Source: Chaunax sp. Z400
Taxonomy: Eukaryota; Chordata; Actinopteri; Lophiiformes; Chaunacidae
Assembly: GCA_037577475.1 (NCBI GenBank)
Contig: CM075202.1
Coordinates: 7,984,001 to 8,048,000 of the forward strand
Length of the DNA: 64,000 bases
Direction of reading: 5' to 3'
Made by a program: the position numbers and the translations under genes. Positions 1-14,100 of this stretch are shown here, in pieces (position 1 is the first letter of the stretch; every line of letters starts with the position of its first letter). The notes beneath the pieces were generated by a model. It saw nothing but the letters and a program-made list of their open reading frames with translations. It was not told where the DNA came from and did no database searches.

Positions 1-187
1 CCTAAATACTTCTCTTTAGGGAATTTGAAGAATATCTATAAACATTTCAAGTTTTAAAATTGCTTTCATGAATGGGAGCTTTTCTAGGTTCCAGGTAGGC
101 ACTTAATGACTACAGGGACTCAAAAGTCCTGATCTAATAATAAGGAAGAAGAACTACTGTGTCCTCCTCTCGCATTTGTGGACCCAC

Positions 188-3100
188 CCTGCAGGCTAGA
201 CCAGCCTCGTAGAAAGCCTTGTCTGCACGAATGACCTGAGTGTGACGCAGCAGAGACACAGACAGCTTGGTTGCAACATCCTCCTGAAAATAAAAAGCAG
301 CAGAAGAAGAAAATTTGATTTTCAAAATTAAACAAGCAAACTTGTCTTCAATCAGCATATCACTGCCAGCTACAGAGAGAACGGTAGGGTTAAACTTTGA
401 CATAGAGACATCAGAGTGAGCGTTGGGTTTTTTTGTGTGACAAGTAAAAATCAAGCATTCTGCAATGTTTTGTGTACCAGCTGCATGACTCCTTTGGCAG
501 CAGATCGTGCGGCGTAGTAGTGAGCGATCAAAAACATCTCTTTAAACTCTTCATGAGCTGGAGAGTTGGCCTCAGATGACTTGGACAAGTTCTGACACTG
601 AAATCATTATAGAAAACAAACACAGGAATTACAAAAAGGGTAATTACATGAAAATAATTATGAAATACTATCCAGAAATGCACACCAAGGAACCAGTTTG
701 CTTTATACTCTATATCAGATGGTGCATATAAACTAAACTAGATATTTTGTGATTTACCAGATGCAGCAGGAAATTCCGGAGGTCGGCCCACATCCGATAG
801 GACTCTGGTCCGTCAGTGTCAGGAAGGTCAGTCAGATCCCCGAACAGACGCTTGTAGATGTTAAAGTTCTGCGAGTAAAACAGTTATTGGTTGGAAAATG
901 ACTGACATTTTAATGTGTGGTTGTAGCTCCAGAGCGTAGCTTTCTATGAGGAGTTAAAAGAGTGAATGCAGTACCTCAGGGGTAGCTGGTGCTCCGTGTT
1001 TTACGTAGAGCTGCAGAGCCTTCAGAGTCTCCTCTTTCTGGATGAGGCGTGTTGCATACAGTGCAACATACTTATGGAGGATTTCAAAGCCCTGACAAAT
1101 GAAAAACAAGGATATTGAGGGATAATCTTGCAAATTTCAAATATACTTCTACTGCATATTGTCACCTTTAGTAAATTCTGTGGTGATTACTTTGCACATT
1201 CCTGCACAAAACTGTACAGCTCTTACATTTAAATAGCAGTCTTTATAATGTTTTTCATATTGTATTATCAATTTCTTACTATTACCTGTTTGGATGCTAT
1301 ATCGAGACATTTGTCCCACTGGTCTCTCTCTATACACATGTCCAGAGCCGCCACGATGTCCACATCCGCCAGCTGGTCAGACACACAGTTATAAAAGAGG
1401 CTTTAAGTTTCACAAAGGACACCATGAATCTTAACCATTTCAACTATTTGGGTAATTGTTTCTGTTTTGCCTTGTTCATTTTTATTAAATGACATTTAGC
1501 CTTCAAGAAATCATGTCATCTCAGTAAAATGTACCCAACAGAAGAATTGTGTTTTGCCAAATGACATAGTTGCACAGTTTGCGTTTTCAGGCCCCCAAAA
1601 TGCTGGGGCAAAAACAGCAACAAAAAGTTAACTGTTTGCAAGAGTGGTTGATCATATCACTGATTTTGTACCAGTCAGGCCCAAATCTACAGTATTATAT
1701 TTCTGATTCAATAACAAGATTTCCTAAAGTGATTATAGCCAGAACTTAACGGAGTGTGTAATTGTGCAGTTGTACTTACAGAGTCCACTTTGCCTTGGCT
1801 CTTCAGGTACTCTTTGTAAAGTTTGTCCACATACTTCTCATACCTGATCAGAGTAAAGACATGGAGGTCAAATACAATAATATTAAGGGGTCAATCTAAT
1901 ATGCATAATGTTATAGCATTAACAACATGTCTGGTGCGCTGCCTCTTTCTGTTGACTGAAAGGCCTTCTAGTCATGGCTGGAAGGTGAATTTAAAGGACA
2001 GAAATTATTGAGATGACCAATCCTAGAAAATATGTTAGTAGTTTTTTCTGAATGTAATAGGATTATGACTGTAGGTGTAGCTCTCTTTGACTTAAGTGCT
2101 TATCTATGTGTTTAAATGTCAATGCTGTTTTCTCTCTTATTTTTGAGTTACAAAAAGATGTTGTTTTTGGGTTGGATGGGGATGTTCTACTTGTTCCCTC
2201 TTAAATATTACTGAAGAAATACTTGTGTTAACTTCACTTATTCTGAATTGGAGGTTAGAAGTATGTTTTAGGCGATGTGGCTTATTCAGGTTCATGTGCT
2301 TATGAAAAGTGAAAAATCACAGTGGTGAATTAAAGTACTTCAACTGATGGGAGCTTGTTTAGTGTCTCCATAGGTTTATGTTTTTACTATGACTTAAGTG
2401 AATTAAGTTCTTTAACTTTGCTGCTGATTGGTCTACAATGATAACTGGGTTGTAATGCATCTTCAAACCTTGGTTCCAGCTCCCTGGCAATGCTCTTGGC
2501 TTCTTTCCAATCCTTGCCTTCAATAAAGGCGTCGATTGCCTCTTTGAAGAGATCCACATGTACATAGAGCTCCGCAGCCTTAAACACGACAGAAGGAAAA
2601 ATCAGACAAATGAATCATTTGTATGATGTCTACAAACAGCTGAAAGTGACTCCTGCATCAACGGGCTAAAACAAGGTGTGCATGAGTGTGTGCTTGTGTG
2701 CATTCACTCACATCTCTGTAGTTCTTCAGCTGTATGAGTCTTGGTCCGACCACCCTGATCACCTCCACCGCTCGAACTGTACCGAGGAACTTGATGGACA
2801 TTTGTGCAGCCTGGATACATAAAAAAACAAACAAAAAAAACAAACACACACACACAAACAAACGTCAGGACCTTTAGTGAGGAGCAGTTTTCTGCCTTTC
2901 CACAAATAGTTGATAGTATATGATAGTTGATAGATACTGATAGATAATCAGTATCATTTCCAAAGGAAAAATGAGATAAATTATGAGTTTAATAATGATA
3001 TTAAATTATAATAGCACAATATTATTGGGTTATTAGATGTCAAGATAATTATGAAAGAGAATATAATAAATGTAAACTGATCTTCATCTGTCATCCATGA

Positions 3101-6100
3101 ATAAATGCTTTTACAGTACTTGTTAACACTGTTTAAATGATAAACAGCTGTTATTATAAGATTTGTTATAATACTCTCATACCCCAATCAAATAAATATA
3201 GTATTATCTCAAATCAATACCCCAATCAAATCAAATACTATTCATATTATCATCATCATTATTATTATCATCATTATCATTGTTATTATACCCATTGGAC
3301 ATGCTGGAACTAGAGAACATTTGCCAACTAGACACATTTGTTTGATTTAAAAACTGAAAAAATTGTTTGATTATTATCTTGTTGATCCAATTGACTCACC
3401 CTGATTTCAAATGCACATTATCAAATTTAAAATCACTGTCAGGATTTATTGGTTAATACACCACTCACCACTTGATTTAATTAACTACAGCACAACGTTT
3501 TGTTTTGGATGTTCTAGTAAGTCTGGAGAGGAACATAGGTTGAGGGATTGCCTCTTTTTCTTTGAAAACTGCAATAGAATCGGTTGTGTGTATTCAGGCT
3601 CTCAACAGGAAGCCACATATTGCCTGAGTTGACTCTATGACCTTTCCTCGAACATCACCAGGAGACCAAATGTTCAATTCTCAAACAAGAATACACTATC
3701 TGTCTTTCTTCCTTTCACTCTGGTTAATCAAACTCCCAACAGGGAAAAATAACTATTGATCCCTGAGACCCTGTGACCTTTATCTTTTAGGAACACCATC
3801 AGACCAACCATTCACATTTCAAATGATCTCATCTCCATAGAACTCCAATCAATAACACAATATTTCTACCCCCTCAATGAAATCCATTCATGCTAGTGAT
3901 GCAATGACTTTAAGGACCACCGTTTTAATCGATTATCAAATCAGATAGTTTAGCATTTCATTTTCAGGCCTATATAACAATAAACATGAACTTAATTTGT
4001 TCTGACTGAACTTATTGTAAATGTATCTTTTACCTTAATCCAGCACTTCATTGTTAGGACAGTGTTGGAGTCATCCTTCACCTTCAGGTAATACTCCACT
4101 GCCCGAGAGTATTCACATGCCTTCTCCCACTCTTTGGCCTGTTGCAGCAGGACCTCCACACCACTGAAACAAACACCCAAGAGTCACAACATCAAACAAG
4201 GCTCTATCAAACATATTGAAAACCTGCAACGATAAATTATTGATATCTGGGCCAATCAGGACAAAAAACTCATTTAACTTTGACCTCAACTTTCACTTAG
4301 AATGGTTCACATCGATTTTACTGTTATTACACTGGCATACAATGAGATATGGTCTTGTCCATGACTTTTCCTTCCATGAATGAAGAATGCAATTTACAAG
4401 AAATTAAGAATAACTGAAGAAGAATCCTTTAGAAGATAATGAATAAAAATATTCAAATGTGCAAAACTGTGTGTCGTCAACATTCAATACCTCTCAGATC
4501 AAACAGTGTCAGATTATTCTCTCCCTATACCTCTGCCCCAGTTCTTTCTTACATATGATTTGGGAAGGCAGCCTTGTTGTGGCTTTGGCCTCCTCTACAC
4601 ACGGTCAGATATGTTAGGAACTGTGGTACCATGAATACACGCAGCCATGCTTGAATGACTTCCAGTTGTCATATCCTTGTAAATGTGTATTGTTAGCAGG
4701 TCTGACATCAGCTACAAAAGATGCCAAGACCGCAAATAACTTCCTGGATCCGCACCTAGATCCAGATCCACCTTAAAGTCTCATCATATCGTACCCATTC
4801 CAAGGGTCATCTCTGTACAAAATTTAATTGAAATCCTTTCCCAACTTTTTGAGATATTTTGCTGAGTATCTAACAAACATACTGTCTTTGGCAGAGGTAA
4901 TTATCAAAGCACCTGACTAGCAGTAAGCATGTCCACAGCTCAACCTTTGTAATCGTGTGGCTTTTTATTTCCCCTCCTCTTTCTTGTTCTTGGCATTTTT
5001 CATTGCCTTACTTTTCATTAATATTAAAGTCACGATTCTTATAAGGAATGGGAAGCCATGCACTCCTCGTGAGCCTGAGATGTAAACTCTGCAGGAATAA
5101 TTTAGTGTTTTCTCACTTTTACCCTCATCCTCGTTAGCTTCCATTGGTGACTTTGATGTTTTCTTCCACAAGTCATTAAAGAGACAGAAGCAATGGGAGG
5201 AGGATAAGAGCTACACACTGCTGATCTGCTGGCTAGCTAATGAGCTATTCCTTGTTGGTAGTTTCAATTTGGGATAACATGTGAGCTGTGTTTTAATAAA
5301 GCATCAAACTGACTCTTTGTGCATAGATTATACTAGTGGGTGAACGGTAATTTCCTCTGAACTTTTAAAGGGATTCTTAATACATAAAAACAAAACAGGT
5401 CAACAAACACTCCAACAATGATGTCCCAAAAATGCTAAACTTCTGATCTATAATATGATTCAAGTTGACGATTTGTGCATCTGCTGCATTCTGAGAGTTT
5501 TTACTGTGTATTGTGGGGAAAACTCATGAAGGTACAATGAAAAATGAAAGTAAAATAAATCCCCATTTTAAGACTCTCTAGAGTAATGATCTACATCAAT
5601 TTGTTATATTGTTTGATCTCAGACTTACCCGTTTCCCCTCTTGGATGTCTCCATCTCGTATTGGTCTAGGAGCGTGGACAGCCTGTTTGGGAGATACGCC
5701 TTACAGATCTGTATGGCCTCATTCCACATGTCTGCATTCTAATAAACACAAACAACAAGTACAGAATAAATAAAAGATAGAGTAAACATAACACAGAGGT
5801 CTGTGATTTTTATGTTTCAGTTGAGAAAACTTTCAGTAAAATAAAGAAGTTCTATTTGCGTAGAGCTCTTTTTCTCTGAAGCCAGTTTAGCTTTCATATT
5901 TACCTTGTAATATTCAACAGCAAGGTCAAGTCTCTGGGCTCGGAGCAGGACAGCTTCAGCCTTCTGGAAATCTTTCTGTTCAAAGCAGAACTTGGCTTGG
6001 CCGACCAGAATCTCATTCATACTCTCTGGATCGTGGCCTTCAGCCACCCGCTGTGCACTGGCCCAGTCCTTGTTGTGGACATACCTGGAACAGTTCACAC

Positions 6101-8101
6101 ACACAAACGCACATATGTCCAAAAATCATTCTAAAACACAAAACTGTTTTAGAAGTAGCTAAAAGTCTATGAATGGAAATGGAAAGCAAAAGTTGAATTT
6201 CATTCATGTCTTGTCTTAGTGAAATGAACTGAAAGCAGAGGCTTTCCTGAAGGTAGGAAAATAATTTAACACATCTGATATGCTTTTAGAAATTGTCATT
6301 ATTAATATTAAAGGTATACTCCCACTCAGTATTTTCCGTCTCAAGGTGTGTGAAGAATTTTGAAAGTAAACACGATATTTTTATTCAGTAGGACGTATGC
6401 TAGTCTACAGCCTGATATAACTGTCACATTTTTAGCACTGCAGAATACAGAGAACAATTCCGATTCTAATCCACTGAGGAGAGAATGTTCTGTAAATAAA
6501 GGGCCATTTTCAAATTTGTTGACGTCACGTATGTCTTCCCAAAGGGCTTTCCCAGATTTCCTAACCACTTAAGGCCCCATGCGCATACGCGGAAGTTTCA
6601 AATCTGCGATCAAGTGGAGAACATGGAGAAGAGAAAGCCGGGACGACATAAAATAACAGATAGAGGAAAAGGCGTTGAGTAGCTGACGAAGAGAAACAGA
6701 GAGCAAAACTGGTAAATACTGGAGCGCAGGACATGCACGGCTGGCTTGCGCACACGCATCAGTAACGGAAAGCTGTAGGGAAATAGCGGCCAGGTAGGAA
6801 ATCCAAAACAAATCTACCCACGGGATTCTCTTTCGTTAGACATGCATTGAAACTTGACCAAATAATAAAAATATATTCATTAATTGGTATGCCGCATTTT
6901 GGGTGGAATGCATTTTGAACGCCTTTGCTGTTAGTTGAGTGTGAGTATACCTTTAAGTGGTAAGGACTCACAGTAAATGTGCCATCATGGCCCTTAAAGT
7001 TTACTGCAGCTTTTAGAGACTATGAAAGTACTAATACCACACTGTAAAAATAATACTTAACAAGTAAAAGTCTCGCATTAAATTTACTTGGGTAAAAGTG
7101 TGTAAGCATAATCAGGAAAATGTATTTAAAATAATAAATGTCAAAGTTTCAGAAAAATGTTCCCTGTCTGTTGTACTATGATATATTATACCCATATATG
7201 ATTAATACTCATGCATCATTAAGTAAGTTGCATTGTTCTGTTATCCATGTTGGTTGAAGTGGGGCTCAGTTTGAACGATTCATACAAGGCTGCAACTAAT
7301 ATTACAAAAGAGCAAAAAGTAGCAAATCTCACACTGGAGAAGGTGAAACCACGACATTTTTATATGAGAAGTTAAATATTATCATTAGCTGCTTTACTGA
7401 TTTTCTGTCAATTGATAAAACGGGTCCTAATTAGCTAACAGTGACATAATTTCCAGCACTCACATGGCCACGGCATCTTTGGGTCTCCCTGCTTTGATGA
7501 ACCCGTCCTCAGCCTCAGGAAACTTGCCCTGGAAGATGAAACAGTGGCAGAATATCAGGATTAGCACTACATGCTGTACACAGACCATTCTCAGAGGCAG
7601 GGAGAAATTCAATGCAACATCACATCTACACACTGCAAACTGTTCTGTACCTGCCAAGATTTAAAATCTTAGATCAGGAAACATGAGATAAATTATTGTG
7701 TTATAAAAACTTATTTGCTAGTTTTGTTTTGTTTCGAATCGGCCTACTTGTTTCTAGACTGAACCAACTTATTTTAAGATTTCTGACAGATAATTTCACT
7801 AGCATTAAGTCATTCTCTCCTCAAATCTATTGTGTATTTCTTGTATTTTAGCTACTCCTTTTTGCAGTGCAGTAATTACTGGACTGATGACCTGGTTTGT
7901 GGAGATGAAATAAAGACACAATGGCTTGGGAAATTACACAGAGGCACACTATGGACACCATATAGGTTAAAGTATGCAGCACGTATGCAGGACTAGGACA
8001 GATTTACCTGATCCTTCAGGTCCATGGCATATTCGAAGTGGACCTCAGGAATCTTCTCCTTACATGCAAGACGAGCCAAATCAAAGGCGTAGTCAAATAA
8101 G
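188..8101 (-). CDS. ift172: ift172 copy A exons 31-43: second half of the TPR-like solenoid (residues 1125-1585)
   Basis: Exons: 8008-8101, 7464-7528, 5904-6084, 5629-5738, 4034-4163, 2712-2810, 2469-2578, 1780-1843, 1286-1372, 975-1091, 758-868, 478-597, 188-283. Clear family blocks include EKDFQKAE-like EQKDFQKAEAVLLRAQRLDL in exon 33, DLFKEAIDAFIEGKDWKEAK in exon 37 and TKLSVSLLRHTQ in exon 43. The exon 37 donor is GTTTGA in both copies. Intron 35 (2811-4033) is about 1.05 kb longer than in copy B. Positions 1-187 are intron 43, cut by the window edge. Confidence 0.95.
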
Positions 8102-11100
8102 CTGGAGAGTAAATGAAAAAAGAGTCGGATTCAACAACACAATAACAGACTGAGGGATAACTATTCATTTGGATGTATAGATAGACTGATCTTAGAACCA
8201 GCAGGTGGATACCCTGAAGGAACATGTCCTGGGCCTCTTATCAGCTACAGTGCCCTCCTCTTATACTCTATTTAGCCCAGACACTTCACACATTATTAGG
8301 ACACAAAAATTTGACCACCTGATGAGTGGCAAAATGTCCTCCCTCTTTTGACTCTGGGTAAATGAGGAAGAATCACAGTGCGTGTTGGGTCTTAATGTTG
8401 TGATGCAACTCACCCTTTATCCAAAGCAATGTCAATGCTGTATTCCACGAGACCAAACTTGTTCAGCAGCTTGACGGCCGCCTCTCCTCCCAGGCTACAG
8501 GCCCACATGAAGGCCACCCGCTTGTGAGCATCAGCAGCTCCATGACTCTTAGCCACCTGACACACAAAGCACACAGACACAAATATTTATTTATATATGT
8601 ATAAGTATCCTGCAGCAAAGGTTTCCCTTACCACAGATAATCCCAAGAAAAACATTTGGTAAAAGCTATAAAGTTGCACTTTGCTCCCAACACAACAGTA
8701 GCAATAAACACTGTCAACAGGGATGCACATACTTATAATAATGCTGTGCCCATAAAGCCTAATCTGTCAGTAAAGCCTTACAATTTCATCCAAGTCTTCC
8801 TATTTAGCACATATTTGTTCCACATAGCTTTAATGCATCTATGGTGTTTTATTTACTTGTGATAATAAATACACCTGAAGACTGACACATCAAGGATGTG
8901 ATATACTTTTCCCTAACAACAAGACCAAAGTGGATATACAAGGACTGTAAGCAATGTATTATGGCTAATGTAAGTATTTGTTGACTTTAAAATTACAGTT
9001 CAGATGTTTGAAGTAAAAAAAACAACTCCACACGTCTTGGAGATGCAATAAGGTTAACAGTGAGCTAGCCATGAAAACAATTGTGTGTACGTACCCGGTA
9101 TGCATCCTCCCACATGTTATTGTCCTCGTACATGTGGGTCGCAGCTTTCCACGCTCCAGCCTTCATGAAGTACTCCTCTGCCTCCACGAACTTTGATTCA
9201 CCCTCCAATATCTACAAGGAAGAGTTATATGACACAAATCAATATACTGTCACATACAGACTGTAGAATTTGGATAAAATTTCTATATACACCACTGGCA
9301 AGTTAATAATTAAAATGGCCAGGTACAGTAAGGCCTCAGAAAACAGCATGATCCAACAACACAGGTCTGCTATTGTGCCCACTATCTACCGGTCAAAACT
9401 CGGATTAAGAATGAGGAGATCATCTTCTTTCACAGCTATGTAACAACCTTGCTACATCCATGAAATGAAGTGATAGAAGTTAGCCTCAAGCTATGACTTT
9501 GACACAGCTGCGCAGGTTTTTTGAAATCCATTTAGAAAAAATGGGTCAACTCTTTATTCAGCATATTTAAGAGAGTATGGTAAAAAAATATTTGGTTAAT
9601 TGCTCCGAGGAATCGCTACTGTGGCATTTATGTCAACTTAAAGAGAAATTGAACGGCAATTTATGGGAATTTAGCTTTAGTTGTTGCTGTTAAGATTATC
9701 TGCCAGTTCTATTGTGGCAGAAAGCCTGACAGTCTTGAGTGTACTGTATACCTTGGCCAGTTTCACGTGGGTCTCTCTCAGCATGTCAGGGTAATACTTG
9801 GCCACCAGACGAGAAACATCATCATACATCCGATTGTTCCTGTACATGTTGACGGCGAGGTTTGGCTGCTTCACTGTGACAAAGAGCCTATACACACACA
9901 CACACACACACGTTAGAATGTCAAAAAAATCTAAGAGACAACTTTTAAAAAGACAATATGGAAAACAGGGTCTGAAATTACCCCCTGTTAGCAGTTCATT
10001 ACTATTCCTATTATTTTTCTTGCTGTAATTGGGCTGTGAAATAACTTCAAACATAGTCATGCTAGTTTGCCTCACTCCATTTTCCAGCAGCCAGTGAGGG
10101 GACAGATTATTATAAATAAAGTGATCTCTATTTACCGCTCAGCCTCCTTGAATTTTCCTTGTCTCTCCTGCTCCTCAGCTCTGCTGATGTACAGCTCCAT
10201 AACTTCCTCCTCAGTCATACATGTCACCGCCAACTGCAAACAAAATACACAAATTTAATTTCCGTTTCATTACCAAACTAATATCAGGACTCACAACACC
10301 CTTCATAACAATCTCATGAGTGTTGTCCATTTGTTAGCATTACATTGTGTAATCCAGTGAGACAAATGTGGTGGCTAGATGCATTGTTCCACTTTGACGA
10401 GAAAAACAGGAAAACTACATTTTAGCTTAATATTAGAAGTTTATCACAAATGCATATTGATCTCTCTACTTTGTACATACGTGTTTGTCTAGATTGTCTC
10501 CGTACTAACCTTATGAGCTTCCTCCCAGCGTCCTGCTGTAGTGTACATCTCTATAGCTTCTTTGATGTGACCTCCTCTCACAAACAGTCGCTCTGCCTCC
10601 TTCAGGACAATACAGAAAATAAACACTAAATTAACTTAGAGAATTATAAAAAACACCATCTGAATATAATGAAAGCTCTGTAGATACTCATATTTCACAT
10701 TATTTTGGAGTGCACCACTCGAAAATAAAACCTGGAATGTCCACAGTGCATTGATATATTAAATGACATCCTTGCAGGGCAAGCTGAATACGAAAAACAA
10801 CATGTGCTGATGACATAAAAAGAGGAGTGTGATTTGTTGCCAAAGTGTGTTGTTGATTGACCAATTTAGAAGCTCTTGAGAGAAAGAAAGGGGGAACATC
10901 AACTTCAATATGAACAGATTTTTAGTTCATGAAGGCAAAAGTGATATTCCATGATTCTGTGACCTTGCACTAATGCTGGCATCAATGCAATCTTCATCTT
11001 TTCTGATTAAAAAACGTTTAGTAATTGTTTTTTTCCCCAATAACTCTGGTGTGAGCTTTCTTCATTGTTTGAGTTATACTTTACTGCAACTTCCACAAGT

Positions 11101-14100
11101 TGAAAAGCTTGTTATCTTAATTGCTTTCTGTGAATATGCCCATAGAGCAAACAGACTGAAATGGCCTGCTATTTTCAGAGACTGGCAGTCTGCGGAGGCT
11201 GTTTGGCTCAGCTGAGCTCATCAGAATAAGGAGAGCACGGTGTGCTTCACCACCACTCTTCCTTTCTCCTCTCTTTGTATCTATACCAGATTTCTTTTCT
11301 CTTTTAAAACAGTCAAGTATTTCAAATATTTGGGCAACTAATGTATCCAACTTGTCATTATTGCCAGGGTACCCTCAAGCAAACACAGTCACCACTGTTC
11401 CATGGAGACTAAAATTAAGTTTGTGTACTCGCACAAGATTTTGTGAATATGTCTGCGTTATGGGTGACTGAACATATCCCAGAGCGGTGGGCAGAAATTA
11501 ACTGCCTGTGGCAAGATGTCACTTTATCCCTCAGACTGCCTCCATCTCACTGTTTGGTGTGGTGTTCAGGGAGCATAACAAACATCAGGTGATACACACT
11601 TATATCAGATGATATGTTAAATTATAAAAAAGATGCCTGCTCTGTAGTGAGCAGAAAACCTACGTTTTTGGGAATATGAATATCTTTAAATAGCAATTTG
11701 TCATCTTAAGCCATCATCAAACAAAGAATGTGTAAGTCATAGGTCAACTGCCTCACCCCCTCCCTCCCGTTTATGATTTCTTCTCCCCTTTTTAGCTGCC
11801 TCCAAACTTTGTCCCTCCTGTCTTACCTCATAGTCCTGCATGGAGGCATAGTGCCTAGCTATCATCAAGTAGTATTTTCCTACAGCTGAATTATCCTGTA
11901 AGTCAAGGATGCGAATTGCCTTCTTCCACTGACGATCCGCGATGGCTGCCTCGATGGCTTTACGTGAACACCTAAGAGGTTCGGGAAAGACAACAGACAT
12001 GTTTGACTATGTTTGTATATGTGTTGCATGTATCCATTACATTTTATAAAATCAACATCAACACTGAAATGTAAATCATTTGTGTAGACACAAGTTTTGC
12101 TCCACCAAAAATAGAGACAGACAAATTCAAAGCTAATCAACTTTGGTTCATATTTAACTTAAACCAAATATTTTTGTTAGGACTGAGGTACAGATTGAAA
12201 CTTTTCTAGCAGAGAGCAGAAGCTTTAAAACTTTCATTTGGGTGTGTCATCCTCCCATAGTCAAAATTAAGTTTCAGATAATTTTCCAACATGAAAAGAA
12301 TAAAAATCTGGATGCTGATCACCTGTTTTTATTTGGAGTATTTGGAAATGAAAATGTTTAAAGATATGTCTTATCTCTCTATTATGGTCCTGGTAATGGT
12401 TTAAAGAACTATTGCCCATCTCTGCTAGATTGTTGCCCAATTTGTTTTCACTCCTCTACTCTACATACCCTGCTTCAATGAAGTGGTTGATGGCGGCGTC
12501 CATCTGTTTCCGCTCGACAAGGTAGTCTCCCCAGGCCTCCTCTAGTTTCACCACATGGCCAGGGAAGGAAACGCGAGCCAGCTCCACCGCTACAAGAAGC
12601 AAAAAGCAGAAACTATAATCTTCTGTTCTCCTATATTTGACTCAACAACATTCAACTGTCCAAGATCTTGTTACATCCCTTAGATTTACCTTTGTAAGAC
12701 TACAGAGTGTACATATTACTAGGTTTACTGTGAGGCAGTGTTTTGAGCTAAATGTTAACATTAGCACGCTTGTTAAGCAGGTATAATGTTTGCTAAGTTC
12801 ATCATCTTACTTTAGCATTAGCAAGGTAGCATTTTAGAATTAGCCAGGAACACTAAATGAGGCTTTACAGTATGTGTGCGACCCACAACCAGATGATGTG
12901 AGAAGTGGCTATTAGCAGTTAGGAGCTAACTCAAAGAAGAAGAAAATTAATGGAAAATGTCTTCAAAGTGCTGCGTATGTAACACATTACACTAAACGCA
13001 GACGCTGCTGTGTTATAAGTCGTGCATCTTTTGCTCACGAAATACCAGCTCGGTATTTAAAATCACACACCAGAGCGCCGCTCAATGTTAACAAACAAAG
13101 GCGTCACAGTGAAGGGAAACTCATGAAGGTACAATGAAAAATGAATGAGCCGTTTCATTGTAGCACAGTTACACGACCTCTGTGTAAAAGGGCCACTGCC
13201 ACAATTTACAATCTAGATTGAATCTATTCATTTCATCTTCATGTGAGTGATTTACCTTTCCCGAAGGCATCTCCTTTGCAGTAGCACTCCAAAGCTCTCT
13301 TTCTGTCTCCAATCTTCTCATACAAATCCCCTGCCTGTTCAGAGGACACAGAAAATATCAATTTTAAAGACAAATCCACACATTAGAAAAATCCAATATG
13401 GTCACTCAGGATTGTTCAGGGTTGACAGAAATATAGTCGATGCGGCTAAAAGTATGTGGATATATTTTTTGGGGGCCATTTGTGAAGGCTTTAATGCTGC
13501 CCCTCATAGTTTCAATGTCGGTAAATCTTAATACAGAGGCAAACAAAACCTTTCCAGAAGTGTGAAGGGTTGTTATGGTAGTGGATGAATGCATATGGCT
13601 TTGGGAAGGGATGTTCCAACTATCACATGTGGGTGTGATGTCCTGATGTCCACATACTTTTGGTCATATTACATTTATGTAGAGAACATGCAGACTTAAT
13701 TGTTGCCTATTTAGAGTGTTTAACTATGAGGTACAAGCAGTTAAAAAGTTTTGTTTTGAGCTTGTTGTGGTAGGAGTTTCCAAAGCATGCCTAAACCTGA
13801 AGTGTCCATTTTAGGACAAATTTGAATTTTTTCCCATTATGTGCCTCCTCTGTGATTTATTGCCAACCTCATTTCAACTACTCTACATCTTATGTCCTTT
13901 AGCAGGATGCTTGTTCAAACGAAAACCCCGCTTCAGTGGAGAGCTTTCTGTCTGTCTGTCTCCAGCTGTTATTAATTCGGTGGCAGAACACACAAAGAAT
14001 GCTAAATGTCAGCAGGACATGGTGGCCACTGTGAGTTAAAATCACACATTGCCAGCATCCATATCAACCTCTTATCCTATCTAATCTTAAAACACCATCA

